DNA of 64,000 nt, from NCBI GenBank assembly GCA_036937835.1, contig CM072863.1, positions 8,314,001 through 8,378,000 on the forward strand, given 5' to 3'. Below are positions 39,001 to 50,970 of this stretch, one piece after another. Each line of letters begins with the position of its first letter. The first letter of the stretch is position 1. The stretch is from Pampus argenteus (Eukaryota; Chordata; Actinopteri; Scombriformes; Stromateidae). The position numbers were made by a program, and so were the translations under genes. The notes beneath the pieces are model-generated. The model was not told where the DNA came from, made no database searches, and saw only the letters and a program-made list of their open reading frames with translations.

Positions 39001-42000
39001 TCTTATTCTGCCACATAAAGCCAAATACCAACTGGATTACAAACACACTCAAGGATTCAGTAATGTGAACGCTTTACTATATTCACCCACCATTTAATAG
39101 GAAGTCAGTCGACCAGTAGTGACAGGCTCGTCAGTCTAACCTGTAAATGTACACTACGGGTTTTACTTCTTCTTTCTACTCAGCTGAATGTTACTCCCTA
39201 GTGATTTTACGATGTTGAAATCATGTTACTATTTACTAAGTGTTTTTAAAAGAGCAACACCATGGCTAAAGTGACAAAGTGAGGGTTAAGAAAAATGATA
39301 GGAATGCAGAAAGAAAATGCACAATACACATGACATGAAAAGTGAGATAGAGGTGGTAATCTGAAGACTGAAACAGCCCTGGGTCAGGAATGTCCTTACA
39401 TTCCTCTGTTATGGAAGATTAGGTGCTTGTTGTTTTGGGCTGAGCGGGAAAGAGAAAAAGTGTAGAAATGGGTGGTGGGGAGGTGAGGAATAATTTAAGT
39501 AGGACACGACTACTTCGAAAAAACACATTAAGTTTGTACAAAGGGAATGAGTTTGAAGAAATATATCAAAATCTTTAACATAACTATGCTTAATAGTGAG
39601 TGCTTCTGCACAGATAGCAGGACCATAGAGACACTTTCTGTCTTCTCTCAAGGGGGTTCAAAAAAAATATAAGAATGTTTTAAAAAGCTGGCTGACAGCA
39701 GCATACAGTAAATCACTGTAAACATTGTGATTTACACTTTAATCCGGAGAAACATGACCAATAGATTTGCAGCTGTAAAAGCTGGCAAAGACCTCATTCA
39801 TGAAACATTCATGCAAACAAATATGATCTTAACTTAGGCCTATACACAGACTAGGAACTTTTGTGGCAGTACAGCTAAAATAATTAGTTGATTAATTGAT
39901 CAGTCAATCAAGACAAGTTGATAATCTAATTATTATTTAAGGTATTCTCAAACATGTTTTTTTTACATATGATAGTAAACTTTCTATCTTTGAAAAAAGT
40001 GATGTTCTTTTACACTAAATCTGTCTTAAACTGCATTTAGCTGTTATTTATTTGCTGAATATGATGGGAGATAAAGGGATTACTGAGAGCTACACTTTTA
40101 CCTTTCCTGGATTGTCCTCTCCGTTCTCAAACTTCATCTTCAGGTTGTTCAGTGGCAATCTGGGTTTTTCATAGGAGTCACAGGGGCTAGTTGGAACTTT
40201 CTCTTCAAGCTTTTCGCGTCTTTCGTTGTGCGTCAGATCATCCCTGTCCATCCCTCGCTGTTCTTCACCTCCGGTAGCTGCTGATGAGGGCTGCTGGACA
40301 CAGCTGGCTTTATGTTCACTTTCCTGAGCAGTTGGCAGGCCAGGGCTCTTCAATGGAGGTGGATGTTCACTGATAGGAGTAGGTCTGGTCAGGACAAGAG
40401 GTGTGCTGCGTGAGCTGGACTGCGTAGCAGATGGGATGGAAGAAGGCTTGTCGTGATCGGTGTTCCCTGCCTGCTCCCAGCGCTTTTTCAGAGCACTCAG
40501 GTTGCTTGACCGCAGGGAGGGTGTCGCTCTCTCGAAAGACTGAGGAAAAAAAACAGAGGAGATTAGAAGCACACACTACCATCAACAATATACAGTCTAT
40601 TCATATTCATATGATATTCTGTGGATGGGCTAAAATATAAAAGTATTTCTATTGTATGTACAGTCATAAACATATAGCTCAACTGCACAATGGCATAAAA
40701 GGAATCTGCACTTGGCTTCACTGGCAGATTAAATGAATGAACAGCTGTTCAAAGTAGGTCCAGGAAAGAGATGTTTTGCTGCGGCTGCTGAAGGCAACAG
40801 ACTGGCTCAAGATGGAGATAGGAGGACTGAGCATGTAGGCAGATTCTTTTCAGCGACATTAGATTCCACACGACAACTTCACCTTTCCCAAAAATGACTG
40901 AGGACGGCTCTGTTCGCCATTCAGCCGTTCATGACAATAAAACAAACTGAGCAGCAGACAGCAAAACAGGGCAACAGGAGGCACGCTACTGCCGTGTGAC
41001 CAGCAGAAACGTCCTTAATTATAAAAAGAGGAAGTGCATGTTGAGGAAAGAGAATTTGGCCATGAGAGCAAATAACCCTCAAATATGTAAAACAATAAAC
41101 AAACAGAACAACCTTTGTAGGGAAGCTTGCCTGCTAGGTTCAGGTCAGTAGGGAATATTTAAACACTATTGTATTAAATCACAGATTTTCACACAATTTT
41201 CAACTTATTTTAGAGATGATTAGAGATAACTGTTCGAATAATCAATCCTTTAAAACCACTGCTAGAGCACATTAATACATCGACTAATAAATCTTTCTTG
41301 TGCAAACAAGTTATATTAACATGCACATAGAGAAAGAAACAATAGGAAAAGGAAAGAAAGAAAGAAAGAAAGAACATAAAGGGCTGAACACAAGGGACAG
41401 AAACCCAAAAGTGAACAAAAACGGAGGCACAATTACTGCCTTTGTGTGGCAAGTCCTGGGTGAATGGAAGAAGCTGGACAGTGACAAGATTGTTCCCAAT
41501 TTTTAAGCAAAAAGAGAAAGAAAATAAACCTCTGTGAATGCGCTGGAGCGACCAAGCAAGATGTAACCGCAACTAGACAGCAAGAAACATGAGAGTCCTT
41601 TGGTTGGTCCTCTACAGGTCAGTGTGCTGACAGACAGTGAGAGGTAGAGCTCTCCCAGATGTTAGCCGCTAAACTAAATCTGCTCGTAAGAGTTAGTCCA
41701 ACCCCTTTAACAACAGGAAAGTGAAAAGGAGGGAGAGTCAGAAAATACCCAGGAAACCAAGCAGGAAATGATATATTCAGGGGAAAGTTAACCCTTTGTT
41801 CACTGTGTCACTGTATTCACACACACATCATTTCTCAAGATACTAAAAAACATATTTACATGGCACTCATTTAATTGGTGTTTGAATAGGCACAATATGA
41901 AACAAAGGTTTAAACAGGATAATAAATAATAATAAAAAGAACAAAATGCATTAAAACATAATGTGAAAGCAAGTCTATAGAAAAGAGTTGAACATTTTAA

Positions 42001-43850
42001 ACGTTGCACTGATTTAACTAAACTTAGATACTCTGTGAGCTGACCCATATAATCTCAAACATTTAAAATTCAAGCAACTTTATTCTGTACAAGCTGAAAA
42101 TGAGATTGACACACGAGTAAAGGCATGTCATGTTAGCCTTAATACACTGTGAAAGCATCAATGTCTTTCTCTAAATCATTCATGGATAGCAATGCCTTAA
42201 GCATATTCAGATCCTGATAAGAAAGGCCAGACTACTGCATTAGATTAGATAAGACTAGCCGGATACACAGATACCATGAGGACCAATGTTGAGCGAGTCA
42301 AGTGAAGTGAAAGATTGCTCGATGATCGATGTGGTGACTTGTCCACAAATAAATTAGTGGCGGTTTGTATTTTTATAAATAAATGAGTAATGTGATTGAT
42401 TTTCTATCATTCATCTAATAAAGTAACTAATTGTGTCATTGTCATGTTAGAAAAGTCCCCCCCTTCTCCCACCCCACCCCCTCAAACACATGCTAGACAG
42501 ATGGTCTTTTACGCTGATCATTCAAATTAGGCCAAGACACGTGTTATTTTCTAATATTTTAACTACAGTTCTGCATCCCTACAGTGGCATCAGCTCATAC
42601 AAGCAAACTATCTGAAAATTATTACTATGATGAATATATCACACTAAAAAGTAAATTTGTATAATAAACCTGGAAGTTTGCCTTCCAAGCGTTTCTAAGG
42701 ATTTGTTCTTTAAAGAAAACATCTATCGTGAGTGATGCAGGAAAGTTACATTCACATACATCACCGTGTGTGAAAACACTAAAGTCTTGTTTTCATTGTC
42801 ATTATCAGCCAGATCATTAAAACAAAGCCTGAAGAAACTAACAAACTTTTCACACAGCTGGCTCATACACACTGCTAAACACTCATCAAATTACACACAG
42901 TACATCCGCAGCAGCATTACCTTGAATTTCTTCATGATATTATCTGATCAGTTATCCATTTAATCTCAGTCCAGGCTTGTTTATCAGTCTTTCATGTAGA
43001 CAAAGCAGCTAACCAACGGTTTGAACCACAGGGTATTGCAGGGAGATTACACTGAAGTAGGATTAGGGGTATGATAGCCTGCCCATCGCAACAAGTGGCC
43101 AATGAGAGGTCGGCCAGGACAAGACATTTGGCCCAGACAGTGTGTGTTGTTGGCATGGTGAGTGTGTGTGTGTATACTGCTCATCTCATGCAACAATTAG
43201 TTTAGCACCAACAGCAGTGAAGATCCTCTTGTGAGCTAATGAAGAAAGACATACGGCGTGTGTATTCATTTCATTTAATTGTTAGATTAGGAATTACTAT
43301 TTATTGAAAGCTTGACCTCAATTTCTCTTTCATGTGTCAAATTAAGGAACAGCTGTACAGTACTAATGCATAAATACATAGATGATAAACTAATAAAATG
43401 TCTGTAGCATCCTGTTTAAAAATCTTAATACTTGAATTGATTAAATACTTACTCCTTTTTTCTTCTCTGCACTTGACTCCTCAGCAGCTCTCTGGTACCT
43501 GAAAAAGACAGAAACAACACTGACCTCTGGTGACACAAAACAAGTCATTGGATTTCTTTAATGAAGAAGTCACAGTCCCATATTCACACATGGCTGCAAA
43601 AATAAAAAGGCACACATGTACTCAACAGCAGTCTGAATTGAGACTACTACTACTTTAGACTACTTAATCCAGCACATTATTATTGATTATTACAAAAGAA
43701 ATATTACGGAAAAACAGATTTTACTCACTTGGAGAAGCGTTCAGCAATGGCATTGTTTCTCCCTCGACTACTGACCAGTGACATCTCCTTTGCAGTGACA
43801 CGCAAGGACTGTGTCGCCCAGGACCTTCGACTGAATGGACCACTTTCCAT
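36008..43850 (-). CDS. lima1: LIM domain and actin-binding protein 1 (EPLIN)
   Basis: Nine coding exons on the minus strand: 43850-43729, 43498-43453, 40539-40102, 38169-38115, 38029-37932, 37720-37642, 37501-37470, 37375-37242 and 37091-36008 (stop TAG). They join in frame to 695 residues. The protein bundles and stabilises actin filaments and links cadherin complexes to actin. The N-terminus (MESGPFSRRSWATQSLRVTA, then KEMSLV) matches the long EPLIN-beta form. LSALKKRWEQAG and LPLNNLKMKFENGE are conserved actin-binding-region motifs. The single LIM domain spans two exons: ETCIACLKTVYPLERL, HKSCFRCVHCSTKLSLGNYA, VYCKPHFNQLFKAKGNYDEG, with all zinc ligands present. The C-terminal part has LRVAWPPP, LRRSSSMKERSRPFTVA and ends with an acidic IIKRNRYYEEEEDSDS. 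The last exon (1084 nt) is the longest coding exon in the window. A non-coding first exon lies near 47.0 kb. Confidence 0.96.
41351..41376. repeat. (AAAG)n microsatellite in lima1 intron
   Basis: About six GAAA units in a row. Confidence 0.9.
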
Positions 43851-45370
43851 GTCTGCCTACTATCTGAATACCTGAAACAGTGGCACAGTATATTATGAGA
43901 CCTTCACTTTTAAATCATTCCCTAGACATTGACTCAAACAGGACCCTTGGAAGAAGGAAACTAAACTTGAGTCAGACCATTAACCATCCTTATGCTGAAC
44001 CTAATCCTAAGAAACAAAGGTAGGTTGTAGTCAGTGCCAGCCAGAAAGGCCCCATCCCTGAATTATTGCTTCTTATGGCAAGATAATAAAATAGTCCCCT
44101 TCCTCCCTCCCTTTGTTTGCATTTGTTTGCAATAAGTCCACTTTTTATTTGACTACAGCAACTTCACATGCACAAGCTGTGTGTTTTAGGCAGGAGAGGC
44201 AAACATGGTGACATTACTACACTACAACAGCAGATAAGGATTAGATAAACAAAACGATCTAATTTAAATGGATAAACAAAGGCTGAACTCTATCTTGACA
44301 TACCCACTATTCAGAAGGTTGGAGTCCAAGTTTGTAACCTGACGTGCCAGATTCTCGTGATGTTGCGACCTAGCAAGGTAACCAGGTTTGTGCATGTAGA
44401 GGAATTGTCTGTTGTTTGAGATCACTGATGCGTTTATAACATGCTCTCCATCAACGTATCTCTTGGCATTGCTTCTACCTAAAATACATACCAAAAAGTG
44501 CCTGCACATGCACTGCATGTACTCATACAGTTATGCATGGAAACATAAGCACACACACACACACACACTGTCATTTACAAACTCAAGGCTGTAGTCTACA
44601 TGTTCAAGCTTGCCTGCTGCTTGACTGCATGATGGAAACACAAAGTGCAAGCAGCTAAGCTGTAATTTCCTAAATGTGAGCACATTATAATTCTGAGCAG
44701 ATAACTCACCTGGGGATAAAAATCAGAGGACCAGAGTAAAGCAGAGAGCCACAACCACAGTGCATATCACATACACATCGTTGTTCTTTAACTTTACTCT
44801 GACAAACTTATATTTAAAGAAGAGCTGCAGACAGATCATGATCCTCTGATGCAGTTTCTGTGTCTAGTGGGACAAAACCAGCCTAATGTCTGGGTACAAA
44901 TCCCTCCTTTAGTGCTCAGACACAACTATGTATTTAATCACAGTAGTGCACAGCTGGTAGACAATCATTTCTCTCACTATCTGGACTCAGGTGCACCCAT
45001 TACATAATCACTCTAATGCAAAGCGATACTGGTGACAGGGAGTGTGAGAACTTTGGACTGACATGAATTTCAACACAGTATTGGTTAGCAACACTCAAAT
45101 GCAACTACATCATCTGACTACATTACCAACAGTCTTTACAATACTTGAAGATATGTAATTACTTATAATTTTTTTATTGCCGTGCTAGTGTCTAGGCCTC
45201 CGGATGAGGCAATAAGCAAAGAAAAATCTAAGATAGACACAGTATGATGCAGATCCAGTGCTCGTGATTCTTTATTAGGCGTCCTTTGTCTGAATAGCTC
45301 GAGGCTGTTTGCTGCTGTTACAGGTTTTAAAGCCTGATGGGCAAGTCAGTTTACACTGGCTCTTGATTAG

Positions 45371-45399
45371 TGGTGTGTTGTGTTGTGTTGTGTTGTGTG
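45371..45399. repeat. (GTTGT)n microsatellite in lima1 intron 1
   Basis: Five consecutive five-base units. Confidence 0.9.
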
Positions 45400-45552
45400 A
45401 CATTGCTATTGTGTGGGTACCTGGGGTCTAACCACAAGAACACTGTAACTTGATATTCATCCTGAAAAGGTGATTTAACTTCCTTTCTACACCGTTAATC
45501 CTGTTGTAGAATATCAAGGGGTTAGAGCCGACCTGATCATGCGTAAATAAAA

Positions 45553-45612
45553 AGGCAGGGACACACCCTGGACAGGTCACCAGTCAGTCGCAGGGATAAT
45601 ACAGGTAGTATG
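45553..45612. repeat. dispersed fish repeat fragment
   Basis: GGGACACACCCTGGACAGGT and CACCAGTCAGTCGCAGGG are close to a motif found in many copies in fish genomes. The element class is not identified here. Confidence 0.4.
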
Positions 45613-47023
45613 AGCCAATCCGCCTCTTTAGCATATTCTTAAACTGCTGACGGAAGCCTGAGCGACTAAAGAAAACAGGGAGCATATGAACTTCCCATAA
45701 AAAAGGACATGGGTTGAGATTTTTGCACAAAGAGCCGAGCCAAGAGATGCCCTCTAAAATGAAAGACAGCAGGAAATATTACTTATTCAAATAAAGAATA
45801 GGGTGTGTCCCTAGCATGATTTTCTTGTTTGTTAAAACAACCTCAATGCTTTTGATTTTGACTTCCTTTAGCATGACCTGGTTTGGAAACTGAAGGAAAC
45901 TCTCTTCACATTATAAAAAGCTAATATTATCAATTTAACTCAGCAACTTGTATGACAATAGGTAATTTATGTTCTCCAGGACAAAGTCGGGGGAAAAACA
46001 GATCACCTCATGTATTGATCCTTTAGATTATTTTATTCACAATCAATGGGCTCTTACAAACAGACAATGTAATATTTTATCGTTTTTATTATTATGAGTT
46101 CCACATTGCACTAATGATTGCTTTCATTTCACTCCACACCTCCTGGCATGTCATTCGTTTTACTTCTCTGAAGGAAAAAAGTGAATGTTGACTAAACTGT
46201 CATTAATCAGAGGTAACAAAAGGTAACAAAATGTAAACAAAGCCTATTCAATGTTGGCACAGTGTCAGCAGGTGATGAGATACACTGAAAAAGGAGCTTT
46301 AAAACATTTACAGGTTATTTTTTGAAATCTGAACCTAAACGCCTCCATTTAGTATTGTCCCCATCAATTGTTATCCATGATAGGTGGATACTGACCTTTA
46401 ACCCTCACTTTAAGCCAAGTCCTCCTTAACAACAAGCAACCACAACACATTCAGATACAGTATGTTTCATAAGAAAAAGGGCAGACAGGTAGACGGGTCG
46501 GGCAAGGAGGAGTCTGCATTTGCTTAACACATGACTGACCTAAGAGCAAATAATTGATAAAAGGAAGAAGCAAGATTCAGAGACATGACGTATGTTTAAG
46601 ATTGGTAGCTTTTTCTCTCTGAACCAAACATATTATTATTAACTTTAATTACAGGTGTATATTATGGTAAGAAACTGGATGATAAACAGGTGTTTGTGAC
46701 TCACCAAAATATAACCTAGGTCAAAATGAGCTTATTTTGTCGTGTTTGAGTTGCACTTACTTAAAGATGCATAAAGCGATTAACTAAAAAACAAAAACAA
46801 AACAGGAACACAAACTCAGCAGCTGGACTGGTTTAGCATCGATTACTTCGAAAGATAGCGAGCAACACTGAGTGTTCACATGTGCGTAATTATAAAAATC
46901 AACTAAATCCGTACATACACACAATAATTCGACTCTACAAAATACCCACATTTGACATATTTACCAACAACCCTAGCCAGAGTTATTCCATGTTTTCACA
47001 TCATTGCTTTAGTTTTGTCTTAC

Positions 47024-47110
47024 CTGTACGAACTTCCGTTGAGTCGCTCCTTTTGTGAAAGCTCGAGACACCTGACACTCTCTGCATGCCTCTGCGTCAC
47101 CGCCCGGTGA
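47024..47110 (-). other. probable non-coding first exon of lima1
   Basis: The minus strand ends in TACAG followed by a GTAAGA donor (intron from 47023). Its partner acceptor is just upstream of the coding exon at about 43863. The 5' limit is not defined. The flanking sequence is GC-richer than its surroundings, as for a promoter-proximal exon. Confidence 0.55.
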
Positions 47111-48540
47111 ACAGAAAGGTGTCATGGGAGTGGAAACGCCAGGTCATGTGATTTTATGCACCAATGACCTTAGCTATTACATTACCCCTACCTGGTACAT
47201 TTGCCTATGTGTGCGCATGGTGCTCTTGCGTGCCACTCACCACTTTTCATGGGAACAGCAGCCACTGTTTGTTTAACACTATTTAGATATTATTTAAAGT
47301 ACATTTAGTTAACAATTCTACTTAATGATTCTTTGTCTGTTGGTATTATGTTCTTCCTAAAAAAATAAAAACTCATTAACAAGTTTTAAAGAGGAAATAA
47401 GGCACATCCGAAGCAATTTTCTGTGTTGCCAGTTGCCTAGCAACATCTGTTCTCACAATTTAAACCAATGGGATGTCTCTTTGTTGAAATGCTTACAGTT
47501 ATATATATAAGAAATAACCACAAAGAACAGCGAGTAAGGAGGCTGTTTTCAGCAATCGCCACATTTTAATGTTACTCAACACATAAATATACATTAAAAC
47601 CGTCAATAAGAGCCCAGGTGTAGCTATAATATACTCTACTAATGTGTCTGATATGCTTTTTCCATGAAAAAGTTAAATTACCTTGTTAGAAATGTGTTAG
47701 AATTACATCTGCGATGGTTCAACTCACATTCAAGGTGAGCACTTCTTTAGCAGATGAATGTGAAAACAGCTTTCGACTTTACACACACATCTTTCTGCAC
47801 AATGAAGCTCAAACATTCAACTGAACAAGAAGAAAAACACATTTTGAGTGTAATCACGCCAACACAGAATTTACTAAATGCAGGCCTAATATACATTTTA
47901 CAAAGCCAGCAGTTTTAACACACTGAAAAAACAAACATAATGTTAATAACCAGATCGATGATTAAGAAATACTATCATTTTTAGTTTCATTTTAGTTAGT
48001 TTCATGTATATTAAACAACTATTCAATCGTAAGGCACTAAAAGGAAATGTGCAAATTGCAGAGTAAAAACTCACTAGAAGAAATCAATACTGACAATTGA
48101 CGATGACGTCATTCCCCGTTAAACAGCAGCTTGGCTATCTCCTAATATGATTTGTTAGAATAAAAGATGCAATGGCTGTAATAATAACACCAGTAATATG
48201 ATAATAATAATAATAATAAAATAATGACGAGATTTATTATTGGTTTAGTCCAGATGGGTACTGGCAAAAAACAGGGCAAAGGGCGGAGCGGTTTGAGCTA
48301 CTTTATATAGGCTACCACTGTATGTCTGTTTTTTGTCATTTTCTGTGTTCACTCCTTTTTTTTTCATCTGCGTCTCTTCGGTCGTCGCCTGAATCTGCTG
48401 CAAACTGAGAGACGCCAGCTCCACCATAACAACTCACACATCGATATAACGCAGAGTAGGCGTCAGATGTGCACAAGAAAATAAATAAATGGATTAAAAA
48501 ACAGGGTTTGTCTGCTCTATCAAGCAAAACTGAAGAAGAT
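47111..48540. other. intergenic region between divergent lima1 and znf740-type gene
   Basis: About 1.4 kb separating two divergent genes. Mostly AT-rich in the middle with a short (ATA)n run near 48200. No coding exon was recognised. It must contain the promoters of both genes. Confidence 0.5.
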
Positions 48541-48663
48541 GAGCCCCTTTTCTTCGCTTGAGGAGGCTGCGCTGCTGTGTGGGGGAGTGGGTTACATCCT
48601 GTGCCGTTTCCTGTGTTTGTAAACTAGACGGTCTCGAAAACGTCGGGCGAGTGAAGCTGAAAG
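48541..48663 (+). other. probable non-coding first exon of the znf740-type gene
   Basis: GC-rich segment ending GCTGAAAG before a GTAGAT donor at 48664. No in-frame start links it to the coding exons, so it is taken as 5' UTR. Placement is by splice signal and GC content only. Confidence 0.45.
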
Positions 48664-50858
48664 GTAGATACATATATCTTTTCATTTCTTCCTCTGTTGC
48701 TTGGTTTCTTTTGTTGGTGCACTCGGTGGTTTGCTATTTCGTTTTGTTAAAAAAAATGCACGCAACGGACAAGGCTGCGGAGGGATTTACTTGATATTAC
48801 AGCGTCAACGTTAGCCACTGCTAGCTGGCTAACGGGAGGGGGAGGCTTGCAACGACGGCCATCACGAATGTCTTTATCGCTCAATCTCGTCTTGAACGAC
48901 TTGAGCTTTTGTGTGTTCACATAGTTATCATAGTAAAACGAACTATGTTTCCAGTATTCAATATTGAGCGTTTTGTTTATCTACTATATCAAAGCAAGGA
49001 TCAAGTGAAGTAAAAAAAAAATGTCATTTTTTTAACATTATGGTGGGCGCCAGCGAGCAGCTAGCTGCTGTTAGCTTGTTCAACAGCAGCATAACTAACG
49101 TTAGGTTGGTGCTAGTGCGAAGGCCAGCCTAGTTAACGTTGAGAAATTACATATTTATTTTTCAAACAATATCATCTTAGTGTAGTGGCTTTTCTACTGT
49201 TGGCAACTATATCGACGACATCCAATAAAAAAAGCCATGTAGTCTTGTAATTTGCGTTAGCCAGTGTTAGCGTTTTCCTAGCAGCGTCAGCCAGCTAACT
49301 GACGCTAATGGCGAAAGCAGCGTTTAAGTGTGTTTCTGCCTCCATCTGGCCACCGTTAACTTTTATGGTGGTACACAAGCAGTTAACCTGTATCACCGTG
49401 AGGGAACAGAAACGACGCTAAAATGGACATAAATAACGGAAAAGCCACCGTGGTATTGCGCCGACAGTGCTTCTCAAATTCGAGCAATGTTTCTTTCTGC
49501 ACATTAACGGCCTCCTCGTAATAACCAAACAACGGTCAACATAACGTTACCAAACGTACTTTTAATGCACCAGATTATCAAGGGCCAATGCCAAGAGTAT
49601 GTCTTGTATGTGTGTATATATATAATACACGTGTAATATAAACAGTAAGCGTATGATTAAATTTTCAGTACGTATCGAATGATAAGAAATAAGATATTTA
49701 ACCTTCTCTTAACTTATTTGTCACACCCATACTATGTTTTGCTCTGTCCTTGTACTTTCAAAGTTGTTTTGTGTTCATTGTTTCTAAATGTCATCATAAC
49801 CAAATATATCTTTGTCCCACCTCACTCTTTATAAATAAAAATTTAATACACTGAAAACCATATTCTGGATTTTGGAATAAAAACCAATTGAGTTTTTGTT
49901 TTGACTGACTAGTTTTTAGTTTACATAAAGAAAAGGTATCAGGTTATGTATGTTGTTGAGATTGTTCTGAATTTAAGGGAACTGCAGTTGCGTTAATTTG
50001 GTATTTTTAAGCTCATTTTGTTCATTTTCTGTGCAGTCCCTTCTCATCTTCACGTTTCAACTTGCTTTCCTCTAGTGATACAAAAGACTTATGCAAAATA
50101 CTCCATATGCAAAGTTTTGCGTTAGGATTATGGATGGGAAACGCAAGCACTTTAAGGGTAGTTATTTAGACCTACTACATGTAGAGCTGGTAAAATACCT
50201 TTTAATGATTACAGTTTGGTATTTCTAAAATCTAAATTGTTTCCAGACTTGTTTTTTAATTTGCTTTTCAATTCATCGTATTCTAGGTTTACAGAATTAA
50301 GTTTCTGCTTCCATCTACTTCAATGGTTATGCACAAAACATTGTATGTGTATAAAATTTACATTATTGGACAATTTTGTTAAATTGCTGTTAAAATCTCC
50401 AATTTTTATTTAATTTTGTTTTGCGTGTGTCGCCCGGCCGTAGTATACATTGCACTGATGCTGGTACCTTGACGATAGGGTTTTATGTATAGCGCTCATG
50501 CAGAAGGAAGAATAATAATAGTCAAAGTTTATTTTTTTCTGACTTGGTGAACTATGGTAGCCCCAAAATAGAAAAGCTATTCTCAGCTTCACAAAAATGT
50601 ACAATATAAATAAGTTTTAGCCACAGTCAGTCAACTTTATGGTCAGTTTTATTATGGTGGGTATGCTGATACATCTATGAACAAAATGCAAACATCTCGT
50701 GACATCAAGAGGATGTATAAGTTTCATATTCTGTGATGTGAAAAACAACAACTAGCTGGCATTAACATATGTGCCAATAAAAGCAGCCAGTGATGCTGTT
50801 GTAATTTAATGTTTGTCTGTTTCATCCACATCCTCCTCTTCCTCAGTTTTAATGCTAG

Positions 50859-50906
50859 ATGAGTGAGGTGGGTGTGGCTTCCCACCAGCCCGACCATCCT
50901 GACTGA
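50859..50906 (+). other. upstream open reading frame in znf740-type exon 2
   Basis: ATG at 50859 opens a 15-codon frame (MSEVGVASHQPDHPD) ending in TGA before the main start at 50971. It lies in the exon that begins at 50847 (acceptor CCTCAG), or exactly at the exon edge if the alternative acceptor GCTAG is used. Confidence 0.5.
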
Positions 50907-50970
50907 CGGATCTCTGGATGACCTTGTCCCCACCCCTGTCCCTGCGCTCACATACACCGTTACCACAGCA

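Noticed and set aside
41210..41572. Minus-strand ORF of 120 codons, rich in F and S
   Set aside because: It covers an (AAAG)n microsatellite within a lima1 intron; the open frame is produced by the repeat.
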